In this document: positions 1 to 10,495 of the stretch, in pieces | How the letters are laid out: each line of letters begins with the position of its first letter | Position numbering within the stretch: position 1 is the stretch's first letter | The notes under the pieces: generated by a model | Told to the model about the DNA's origin: nothing | The model's database searches: none | What the model saw: only the letters and a program-made list of their open reading frames with translations | Origin: Artemisia argyi | Lineage: Eukaryota; Streptophyta; Magnoliopsida; Asterales; Asteraceae | DNA length: 64,000 nt | Direction of reading: 5' to 3' | Assembly: GCA_030686995.1 (NCBI GenBank) | Contig: JARVZY010002414.1 | Span: 33,501 to 97,500 of the forward strand | Program-made: the position numbers and the translations under genes

Positions 1-662
1 TAAAATGTTACTTTTCTAATGTTATAAAAATGATTTAAAATGACTTATAATGTCTAGACTGGGCTCAGTCTAGTGTCGGTTGGTATTAAATGTCTTTTAG
101 ACATCAAACCGTAAGCCTAAAAATCACGAAATGACTTATAACATCAAGGGATGATTTTTGGTCAATGGAGGAGGGAAAATTATGTTGACTTTTTCTAATA
201 ATTTTGAAAACTCAAAATGTCTTAGAAACTCGTTTTGTGGTCTAACGGTTAATCGCCCATTCGGTTAAGCGTGCTCATGTGAGATTAGTACCGACATGGG
301 TGACCTGCTGGGAAGTCTTTGGTCATGTTTTTCTCAGTCACGATTAATTCTCAAATAAATCATGAGTGTGTCAAACATTTTTCTGATGCGGGGTCACTTA
401 ACGCGGTCGAGTTTCATTGTACGTAGAATTTCTGATTGACGTTTTACCCTAAAACGTGTAATTCCGTGTAATTCCTTAATAACTTTCACGAAAATGAGCT
501 TATGAATGTCAAACTTTTAATTTGTCATGGAAATGATTTATCACTTCAGCCCAAGAAATAAAAATCAAGTTTCGGGAGAAATTTTCGGGAAAAATGAATA
601 GTAAAAGTGAATAGTGAAATTTTCCGAGAAAAGTAAATATCCTGAAAATGCGAATTGTTACA
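1..662 (-). repeat. 3' LTR of the LARD (partial)
   Basis: Read on the minus strand this begins TGTAACAATTCGC and continues past the window start. It aligns base for base with 6211-6872. The near identity of the two LTR copies says the insertion is recent. Confidence 0.9.
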
Positions 663-676
663 GTCTCTACCCCTTA
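663..676 (-). other. Polypurine tract of the LARD
   Basis: On the minus strand AAGGGGTAGAGAC directly precedes the 3' LTR start, where plus-strand priming is expected. Confidence 0.6.
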
Positions 677-1184
677 CGGGGAACTTCGTCCCGAAGTTCT
701 TTGTGTGTCATATGTTGGAGTGGTGTCGATAAAGATGTGTGGTTACTTATGAGGACCAAAGTCTGGAATTGCTAGTGATGTAGTTTGATTTGTCTCAGAA
801 TATGGTGTGTCAATAGAGATTGATAACATGGTTGAATATCAGTAGAGATCCATATAATAGTCGAATATCAAAGAAAATTGATATAGCAGTCGATTATTAA
901 TAGAAATTGATATAGTAGTTGTACAGAAATTGATATAGTTAAATATCAAAATGGAAATTGATATAGTTGTCAAGTATCAATAGCAATTGATATAACATTT
1001 GAACAACAATAGCAATTTACATAGGAATCCAATAAATGGAAATTGATATAGTAGTGGAATATCAATGGAAATTGGGATAGTAATCGTAATCATAGTCTAG
1101 TAGGTAATCGGTTATTGTACCTAGTGTTTATGTCATGGTTTGAAGCGATGTCGGTGAAAAGATAGGATTTCTTGTGGTGAATAT

Positions 1185-1292
1185 AATGTAGGTATCATGC
1201 CATACCCGAGCAATGTAATGTAGGTATCAAGCCATACCCGAGCAATGTAATGTAGGTATCAAGCCATACCCGAGCAATGTAATGTAGGTTGA
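1185..1292. repeat. 32-bp tandem repeat, about 3 copies
   Basis: The unit contains GGTATCAAGCCATACCCGAG followed by caatgtaatgta, and is repeated about three times with one t/a difference. Confidence 0.9.
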
Positions 1293-2576
1293 CTTCATAC
1301 TTATGTTATTTCGGATACAAATAAGCCCACTTGTTTATAATTCTTTATTTACATAGAGAGGCATCCCAAACAATGTAAATAGAGAAATATAAACTTATGG
1401 TTCGGTGATTTACAATTTCTTTATTTAAATGAAAAGGCATCCCAATCCATTCAAATAATTACAAATCATCCTACTTAAGAATTCCCAACACAACATTCAT
1501 ACTTAGTCGGTGAGTTACAAGGTAGTGTATTACGAGATGATACTGGTGTTTCCAAAAATACAAGATGAATATTCAAACTTGTAAAGCTGATAAGGGTGCT
1601 TGTGGTGTAACTATGGATGATTTGAGCTTTAAAAGTGCATCAAGATCTGTTAATGAGCTTGTGGTTCCAACGGTTGTGAAGATAATGTTATGATATGTTG
1701 ATGAACAAAAGTGTGTAGTGTATGCTTAACATTAATACTCTTAGGTATAGATGTTGAGTTTGTTTTGAAAATCTTAAGAGATTTTAAAAGTTTATGATGG
1801 AATGGTATCCTAAACAGGATGGTACTTCTACAGGATGAAGAGAATAATTGGTAACTATCCCAAGATAGTAGTTCGGATTATCTCATAAATGAAAATTTTC
1901 AAGAATGAATTTGGATCATACAAATAAGGTGTTAAGATCTCGCTGAGTGGTAAGACACTATCGTGTCTCTAGATTGTTTTAATGTATTCTGGTGGTTTAT
2001 CGTGTTCATGTAGGAAATCAACCTAAACATAACCCTAGTACAACTACTCTCAGTATTTGAAAATTTTAAGTCGAATATAGTTAGTCAGACTATATTCCAC
2101 TGTCCCAAGGTTAAATATAGGTGACTAGTCTATATTTAGCCAAGGTTCGATAAAATTTTCAAATACCTAAACTAGGTATACTTTTGATATGTCCGTTGCT
2201 TTCGGGAAACTGTCCACTAAACAAAGGCGATGTCAAACCCTTAAGTTGCAAGTCCCGTCCATACAAGACTTGTAACATATGTTTTCATATTCCATTGCAT
2301 AGAAGGTAGTAAGGGTAGATACGTATGGAAAGGAAGTTTTAAGTAGTTCTAAAATAGAACATACTTGGCCAGGATCACGAACTTTTAATAATGAAGGTTT
2401 CATAAGAAAACTTTGATGAATGTAGAGAAAGTTCAGCTTTTGTCGATGATGGATTAGTTTGTCCTTTAGAAATCTCATATTTCTTGTTTTGAAATCGATA
2501 GATTGTGACGGGTTTTTGATATCATAAGAAATGATATTGATTATGTGATGGAATAATTCTAGAGACCATTTGCACA

Positions 2577-2830
2577 AAACACAAAGTCTCGGAAGTAGGT
2601 TAGACCATTGTGTAATTCACAATGTCTGGGAAGTAGGTTAAACCGTTGTGTGACTCAAAACATTTGAGAAATGATTAAGACCATTGTATCATACAATGTC
2701 TTGGAAAATGAATGAGACCATTGCATCTCACAATGTCTTGGAAAATGAATGAGACCATTGTATCTCACAATGTCTTGGAAAATGAATAAGACCATTGTAT
2801 CCCACAATGTCTTGGAAAATGAATGTTGGA
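2577..2830. repeat. 36-38-bp tandem repeat, about 7 copies
   Basis: Units contain 'gaccattgtatctcacaatg' followed by 'tcttggaaaatgaatga'. Later copies are nearly identical and earlier ones (2577-2690) more diverged. Each unit contains an imperfect inverted repeat, cattgt...acaatg. Confidence 0.9.
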
Positions 2831-2933
2831 GTAGGAACATGATTGGGAGAATGTAGTTGTGCCGAAATGCCATAGAATAGGCATACGCAGATATGTTTAG
2901 ATAAAATGATTGAAAATAAACCGAGTTTATATA

Positions 2934-3200
2934 TCAATATACTAATATGTTCATGTAGCATAAAATGCCTAGTGTGTATATATCAATATACTTATATGTG
3001 TTCATGTAGCATAAAATGCTTAGTGTGTATATATCAATATACTTATATGTGTTCATGTAGCATAAAATGCTTACGGGGAAATGCTCAATTATGTTTAGGG
3101 TACATATATCAATATGCAATTATGTTTGTGTAGCATAAAAATGTCTTCGGGGAAATGCTCAAAATGGGTATATATGAATATACTAACATGTTTGTGTATC
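2934..3200. repeat. About 51-bp tandem repeat, 4-5 copies
   Basis: Units contain 'catgtagcataaaatgctta' followed by 'gtgtatatatcaatatac'. The repeated peptides seen in both strands here are translations of this array, not genes. Confidence 0.85.
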
Positions 3201-3330
3201 ATAACATGCTTACTAAATCCATAATCGTCTGGAGGATGGAAGACACGGAGAGCGGAAGGCTATAAAATGTTTTTGCTTGTATGTGTGGTTATAGTTTAGG
3301 TCTCAATTAGACCCGTTTCTCTATAACCAT

Positions 3331-3343
3331 GGCTCTGGTACCA
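3331..3343 (-). other. Primer binding site of the LARD (tRNA-Met type)
   Basis: Minus strand TGGTACCAGAGCC, three bases inside the LTR edge. It differs by one base from the usual initiator-Met site TGGTATCAGAGC. Confidence 0.8.
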
Positions 3344-3346
3344 ATC

Positions 3347-6300
3347 TGTCACACCCCCAATTCATGGTTGCAGCGGAATTCGAACTGGGTGTTACTTGAC
3401 GGCACAATAGTCACAATAATAGAAAACGAACTCCAATTGAGTCGTTTTAAAAGATGTATCATTCAAATTATATAAATATCAGAGGTTACAAAATGAGGTC
3501 CCAATTGGTTTCATGTTTACAAATCACATTAAGTGAGTTTTTGAATGATAATAAAATTTATAGCCCTCTTGAACATCCGTGCCATCCTTGATCGTCATGA
3601 ACCTGAAATACATGCTTGAGAGGTCAACACAAAGGTTGAGTGATATTCATAGAGTTTGTTAAATCGTTTGAACACAAAGTGTTGGTAGTAAATCGTTGAA
3701 CACAATAATCGTAGTGTTTGTAGTTAAATCGTTTGAACACAATAATCATAGTGTGGGCTATAGACTCACACCAATATTTGGAAAACAATGATGGGCTACG
3801 TTGTTATATGCCCGGAAAGGTTATTATACACTAAGCTTATGACACCATAACGTTAACGTGTACCAATATCGATCGACAGATTTATCCCGGTAGGTACTTT
3901 GCTAACATACCTAAATCTCAAATATTAATGCATTTGTTTGAACTTAGTCAATACAAATGGGATTCGTCAATCCCAATAGGCCTATTCACAATATTTGCGC
4001 TCACTATTGCTAGTGATTAAATGGTTCATAATAAGGGATCTCGGTTTAGCAAGGTTGTTACTTAGTGATAATAAAACATAGTCGAATAGCATACAGTAGA
4101 AAGCATTGTGTTCGAGTAGAAAATAATAGCATGTATTCCCCCCAAGGGTTTGTAAAACATTGAAGTAATGTAAAGTGGGGCTATGAACTCACCTTAAGTT
4201 AAGATAGCAAGTAATGAATGTAACGGTTGAATCGTGTAGGTTTTTACGAGCAACCTATAATAGAATGTCGCGACTTAGGATCGGAGTAAAGACTATGAAG
4301 TAGTGCCTATATATATATCTTGCATTATAGTCCATGATGTGGTATGATGTATATTGTTTGTCCTTGAAAGAAAAGATTCATGAAACATGTATGTTTTGTA
4401 TATCGTTTACTACCGTTCGGGCCGACATAATTCAGAAGTCATGTTAGTAAGCGTTCGAGGAGCCAGGACACTTTAATTCGTAAATCCACAACTCAACTCG
4501 ACGGCTTACATAATGAACTCCTCACATGAGGCTCCCTACTATTGTAGTAGTTGATGAAATATATAAGTTTTGATCCGAAAAGTTACATGTCCGATATTTG
4601 AATAAACTTAGGAAAGTTTATTAGTACATGAAGATTGTTATTAGGGGTAGTTTCATAAGTCTTGAATGACCATTTTCTCTTGGTAATATCTCATGGTTTC
4701 CTTTTAGGTGAAGTAGATCCAAATTGCTTGTTCATGTTATCGCCTAATTCATTGTTTCATGTTTACGCCTATGTAAGTTGTTATAGTCATTTCGTCATGG
4801 CCTAGCCATGACCTTTAGTCCTTGTTCCAAGGTCATGAGACACAACCTTGGCTCTAGCCATGGTGGTGGTCTTGATTATAGGTCATAAGACCTCTTGTTC
4901 CATTTAAAGTATAACCATAATCTAGTGACTTTGGTCTAAAAATGGGCTGTTTAGAATTTGAAGAATTTTATCACTCGGAAAGCGTTTTTAGGTCTCGAGC
5001 TTCTTTGTTCCTGAACGAAAACGTCGTTTTGGACAACTTTCGTGTTTTAACTTTTTGATGAATCGGACCAGAAGTGGGACTTTCAAAACCCAAATTTGAT
5101 CAGGAAGCTATTTGGCAGTTTTGCCGGAAATCTTTGGTAATTTCAAATCGTCATAACTTTTGACTCGTATACTCGTTTTGGGTGGTTCAAATTGCTATGG
5201 TTTCCTTGTTAAGTCCTCTACTGTAATATGTAATGATCCAACATCATATTTTTACCATTTTGATCAGGTCTTACCAAGAAAGTCACTAGTTTACTTGTTT
5301 TAGTAACTTATCTTGTCAATCAATAACAATAACTTGTTTTGCTCACTTTTATACATCATGGACATAACTACAAGACATAATATAGCAAGAATAACATGTA
5401 AATAACATGAACATGATTATTTAACAAGAATCAAGTTAGGGTTTGGCTCACAACTTTTGGCTTTCAAAGATGAAAGGAAGTTAACATGTAAGGATAGGAC
5501 TTTGATAGACTTGCTTCAACCCTTTTTCACTTCATGCAATCTTTCTACCCTTGGTATTCTTGAAAGATGGATTATGAAGGTTTAGGTGACTTGAGTGGAT
5601 TCAAACTCAAGATAAATCACCAAGTATATGAGGTTATGGAAGTGTTTTGGTGAATGATATTCTAACTAGGGTTTCTACCTTGTTTAAGCTCTTGATTCTT
5701 TTGGATAATACTTGGAGTGAATTAGAAAATGGAATGGTGTTTGTGTGTGTGTTGTGGACGTTCAAGGAGAGGCAAGGAGGCTTTATATGGCCTTGAGGAG
5801 GTTAGAAGTGTTGACTTGTCAACACTTGATCACCAAGTTTAACACATGTTCTCATCTAAGGCCTCCTAGCATGAGATTGAGCCACATAGTGTGAATGCCC
5901 CCCCCCTAGTGGCGGTTTCAAGACCTTGGAGAACAAGGGTTGGACTTTGGATGATATTATCCAAGATATCTAGTGTGTTTTGACTCCGAAAACTGCAAAC
6001 CGTAAGTTGTTACGCCTCAAAACGTAAAACCGGGTGTCGTAAAATTATGGAATTTGAAAGTATTGATAAACATGTCAATAAGTTCCATAATAAAATATAA
6101 AATGAGTGGTAGGTTCCATTTGGGTGTAAAACCCTGCTAAAAACTGGAAACACGGATCTAAAACGCGTAATTCGCGTAAAACGCTGAATATTGCGTAAAA
6201 TTGAGAAAAGTAAAATGTTACTTTTCTAATGTTATAAAAATGATTTAAAATGACTTATAATGTCTAGACTGGGCTCAGTCTAGTGTCGGTTGGTATTAAA

Positions 6301-6872
6301 TGTCTTTTAGACATCAAACCGTAAGCCTAAAAATCACGAAATGACTTATAACATCAAGGGATGATTTTTGGTCAATGGAGGAGGGAAAATTATGTTGACT
6401 TTTTCTAATAATTTTGAAAACTCAAAATGTCTTAGAAACTCGTTTTGTGGTCTAACGGTTAATCGCCCATTCGGTTAAGCGTGCTCATGTGAGATTAGTA
6501 CCGACATGGGTGACCTGCTGGGAAGTCTTTGGTCATGTTTTTCTCAGTCACAATTAATTCTCAAATAAATCATGAGTGTGTCAAACATTTTTCTGATGCG
6601 GGGTCACTTAACGCGGTCGAGTTTCATTGTACGTAGAATTTCTGATTGACGTTTTACCCTAAAACGTGTAATTCCGTGTAATTCCTTAATAACTTTCACG
6701 AAAATGAGCTTATGAATGTCAAACTTTTAATTTGTCATGGAAATGATTTATCACTTCAGCCCAAGAAATAAAAATCAAGTTTCGGGAGAAATTTTCGGGA
6801 AAAATGAATAGTAAAAGTGAATAGTGAAATTTTCCGAGAAAAGTAAATATCCTGAAAATGCGAATTGTTACA
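3347..6872 (-). repeat. 5' LTR of the LARD (complete, 3.5 kb)
   Basis: Begins TGTCACACCC and ends TGTTACA on the plus strand, so it has TG...CA termini in both readings. No ORF in it is credible as a gene. At 3526 bp it is unusually long for an element whose interior is only 2.7 kb. Confidence 0.85.
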
Positions 6873-6877
6873 GCACA
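6873..6877. other. Target site duplication of the LARD (gcaca)
   Basis: The five bases after the LTR are gcaca. The uninterrupted homologous site in the other Athila LTR reads ttggtGCACAggtcaaac (gcaca at 18336-18340), so this is the right-hand copy. The left copy is outside the window. Confidence 0.75.
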
Positions 6878-9513
6878 TGTCAAACAAAGGGTCAAAGTAT
6901 GAACCCTGGTAGGAGGGGGTTGGGAAAAACCAATTAGGAAGTGTGGGACCCACTGGGGTAGCCACAAACAACCCCCCAAGTGGTGGTGAGATGGTATGTT
7001 GTGTAGCAGGGCAAAGCCCTTTCCCTGCAGGTGTGTTCCAGGGGTAAAATGGTCGACAAATAAAATTCACAAAAAGGTAACAACCATGGAAATCTTAAGT
7101 TCTACTGATAAATATTACTCCCAACAAGTTTCAAAGCCTAAGATTAAACACAAAATTTAGATAAATCATGCCATTTTGAGGATTTCTGATCATACAACTT
7201 TTTGACTTTTTAATTTATGAACTAACTTTGACTTATGTGAACTTCTGATTGATCCTACTTACTAAATAAGTTGTTATAAGCTAAGATTAAGTTAAATTAA
7301 GCTAGGTGACTAACTTATGTGATGATATGGTGAGATTTGGACCTCAATTTCTATAACAGTTAACTGTTAAGAGGTGATTCATGTGATTTTGACTTTTATC
7401 AAATGGGACTTGAATATTTTTGTTGTTCTGAGCTAATATTACCCTAGATGACTTGTATAAACCAGAAACAACAACAATAAAGCACTGGAACACACCTTAT
7501 ACCTAGATTGTTTTATGATTTAAGAGGTAAATGGCTTTAAGAGCTTATGCAACTGATTCAGATCAACTTATTATGGTGTATTAAGCTAAAATGAGCACTG
7601 AAACACAGAACTTAACAACAATTAACCAAGGTTAACAAGTATACTAATTTGACAGTAAAAATGGAATTCAAAGAAACTGTAATTTCTATCGAACAAGCTA
7701 TGTATTTTAAGCAATAATATTACTAAATACCACTAAGTAAACACAGAAAAGCTGAATAAGCAGTAATTAAGCAAAGCTACAGTAAGATTTAGGAAATGAG
7801 TTTTTTTTAGAACTTACAAGATGCATTCCTGCTCAAACCATGAACCAAGAACAATCCTAATTCCTCCCTGAGGATCTAAACCCAACTCCAAAGCTTTCTT
7901 GTGCTTCCAAATCAACTCTAAATCCCAGAAATCAAAACCAAATCCCACAGTTGAGTTTTGTTGACTGATTTTATATTTGTGGAATTTTTTAGCTTATACT
8001 GATTTGTAAGTTACTAAAAGCTTTATTGAGCTTATTAGGAGCTTATATGAGCTTATTGATCCTTATCATCCACTACAAACAATATTAGACATTATTGAGA
8101 TTTTTGATATAAAATAAAACTTGCATAAATTGAGACAAAGATAAAAACTTGAAATTGATTACTTAAAAGGTTTCACAATACACTGAAAAACACTAAACAA
8201 GGTACTTGAAAGCTTAATTTTACACTGGAATTAGAAAACTAATACATTCGACATACATTTATTGAAAATAAACTAGATAGTCTTCTCTTCTGCTTTTCTT
8301 CCTTTTATCTTGTGAGTCTCTGAGACTATCCCATCATTCCTAAGCCATTGGATTGGACTGGATTGATCTTGGCCTTTGAATCTCTTTTTTGGCGCCAAAA
8401 GTCCTACACGTTAACTTGGGGCCAAAGTTTTGTAATTAAAAGGTTTTGGGAGCTTGTGGAGGTGGCAGGGGACAAAAGAGATAGTAGGAATGGTCTATGG
8501 TCAAGTTGGAAGAAAACAGAGAAGGTGGGATGTTTTTTTGAGAAAATATGGTGGGAATTGCATTTATTATGGTGTGGGATAAGGTTGTGAGGTGGAAGGT
8601 GATGAGGTGGGTGAGCTGGAAGGTGATGAGGGGGTGGTAAAACCACCTGGTTTCAGGTTTCAGGCTGGGGGTGAGGGTGATGAGCAGTGGTGGTGGTTTT
8701 GGGGGGAGGTCAAACGGGTCAAACCCCGTTTTTATTAAATAAGGGTGTGGGCCGAGGAGTGATTGGGCCAAGAAAAAGGAAGGGTGGGCTTGGTATTGTG
8801 TTTGGATTGGATTTTGTTTTGGGTTTATAATAATAAAGGGTCCGGTTGGTATGTGGTATTAAACAAGGACCAATTTTGTAATTTGGTGAAATTTGAGGGA
8901 CTGATTTTGTCACTTTTCTAAACTACTTCCAAGGACTAAACCTGCAATAAAACCATAACACAAGGACAAAAGATGTAATTTTTCCATTTTTAATACCTAG
9001 GGATCTTTTCTGCCAATTCCTCAAACTCCAGGGACCATTTATGTAACTTTGGATTTTTAAGGGACTAAAGATGTAATTTCCCAAAATGTTATCAAAAGAC
9101 CAATTATGCCATTTAAGAATAGTTCAAGGTTTATTTTTCATATTTTTCCATTTTCAAAACCTTAAGGACTATATTTGACATTTTTGAAACTTGAGGGACT
9201 AAAGTTGTCATTTTCAATTTTTAACTTTAAAGGACTATACTTGACAACTTATCAATCCCTAAGGACCTTTGATGATATTTTTCATGTTTTGATTTACCAG
9301 GGACTAGTTTTGATAACTTTTGAAACTTGAGGGACTGAAACTGCCAATTATGCAAAATTTGTACGTTTTTTATATGTTTTTGATTATTTTGCATTAGAAA
9401 CATATAAAACATACTTCTAAGATATTTTCAGTATTTTGATGCATATTTGAGTGTTTTTGGATGTTTTGGCAGTTCAGATTGGTATAAAATGATGAGTATT
9501 TAGACACTCATCA
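6873..9513 (-). repeat. 3' LTR of Athila (right part)
   Basis: Collinear with 18336-21037. It differs by scattered substitutions and several indels: about 25 bp near 18961, a block near 19798, and a caagttt repeat near 20170. The pair is clearly older than the LARD LTR pair. Confidence 0.9.
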
Positions 9514-9526
9514 ATCCCCCACACTA
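9514..9526 (-). other. Polypurine tract of Athila
   Basis: Minus strand TAGTGTGGGGGAT abuts the LTR start TGATGAGTGTC. Two similar GTGTGGGGGAGA tracts lie at about 10059-10074 and 10236-10250. Confidence 0.75.
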
Positions 9527-10477
9527 AACTATTGCTAGTCCCTAGCAATCTTTTGAGAAAATTTTAATGGATTTTTACTCTTTACCAAAAGCCATCACTT
9601 CTGGAGTAGCCAGATGTAAGAACTGTGGCACACCTGATAACCGTGTGATTTTGAGCAAACCACCAGCTGTCAACGGATTTGATTAGTCTTTACCAAAAGT
9701 CGTTTGCTTCTGGACTAGCCAACTCTTGATGGAATAGTCAACATCTTGGTGAGCTGATTACCAATTATGGTTTTTCCACGGCCTTTACCACAAACCATAA
9801 TCTTGCGGGCTAGCCAACTCATTCGCTTTATGGGATATGGGGAGTTGAGGAACCATACAATTTTGGGCAAATTGCAAGCCATCAACGGATTTGAGAAATC
9901 TTTACCAAGAGTCGTTTGCTCCTGGATTAGCCAATCCTTATGTGGGTTAGACATGGTGGACTGATAACCATTATTTGCATTTCTAAGTGTGAAAAAACTT
10001 TAAATTTTGATCAAATGGGGGTTTTTGATGGAACATGTGTTTTGAATTCGTGAGAACTCTCCCCCACACTTAGAACTGAATATTGCCCTCAATATTCAAA
10101 GTACTTGGTGTCCCACCAAGACTTAAAACGTAAGAAGGAAATACTATTAACCTTTTGTTTTAGTCTATTTACATATAATTTAATTTTTTTTTTTTTTTTG
10201 AAAAAAAATATATACATATATACAACATGTGGTTCATCTCCCCCACACTAGGGTGGTAGAAAGGGGAAAGAAGACAGAAATATGGGTGAAAACCCATATT
10301 GCTACTGTTTTTGATTACCGAGTAGCTAGCTTGACTCGACCTCGAATTGAATTGTCCATGAGGAAGCTACTGTTTTTGATTACCGAGTTGCTAGCTTGAC
10401 TCGACCCCAAATTAAATTGTCCTTAGGGAAGCTACTGTTTTTGATTACCGAGTCGCTAGCTTGACTCGACCCCGAAT
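9514..10477 (-). other. Athila 3' non-coding region
   Basis: No ORF here has retroviral or envelope character. It holds diverged repeats containing 'tttaccaaaagtcgtttgct' and 'ctagccaa' (near 9585, 9691, 9780 and 9898), an A/T-rich stretch near 10180-10225, and two extra polypurine-like tracts. Confidence 0.7.
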
Positions 10478-10495
10478 TTATTGGTCCATGGGGAA
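10301..10495. repeat. Three tandem 65-bp units at the 3' end of pol
   Basis: Units 10301-10365, 10366-10430 and 10431-10495 all contain 'gctactgtttttgattaccg' and 'gctagcttgactcgacc'. The third overlaps the last codons and stop of pol, so the array probably arose by duplicating the 3' coding edge. Confidence 0.9.

Larger units (their letters stand above)
663..3346 (-). other. Non-coding internal region of the LARD
   Basis: About 2.7 kb between primer site and polypurine tract. All ORFs are short and show no retroelement motif. The region is made largely of short direct repeats: a 'gaaattgatatag' motif at about 790-1080, plus three tandem arrays annotated separately. Nothing suggests a captured gene. 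Confidence 0.75.
1..6872 (-). mobile_element. Young non-coding LTR retrotransposon (LARD-like), left part cut by window edge
   Basis: Bases 1-662 repeat at 6211-6872 with no indel and one visible substitution (g at 342, a at 6552). The downstream copy is one end of a complete LTR (3347-6872, 3526 bp) that starts TGTCACACCC and ends TTACA. A tRNA-Met-type primer site next to the inner edge at 3347 sets the orientation as minus: 5' LTR at the right, internal region 663-3346, 3' LTR starting at 662 and running off the window. The internal region has no gag, protease, RT or integrase ORF. Very long LTRs with a short non-coding interior are the pattern called LARD, mobilised in trans. The LTR termini and primer site resemble Ty3/Gypsy chromovirus (Tekay/Del) elements; that clade call is inference. 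Confidence 0.88.

Noticed and set aside
2655..3133. Small repetitive ORFs in the LARD interior
   Set aside because: Translations of tandem repeats with no conserved start or domain.
8348..8913. ORFs in the Athila LTR, repeated near 19857-20436
   Set aside because: Present only because the LTR is duplicated; Pro/His-rich composition and no domain.
9514..10477. Envelope-like gene expected in some Athila elements
   Set aside because: No long ORF or membrane-segment pattern; only repeats and polypurine-like tracts.
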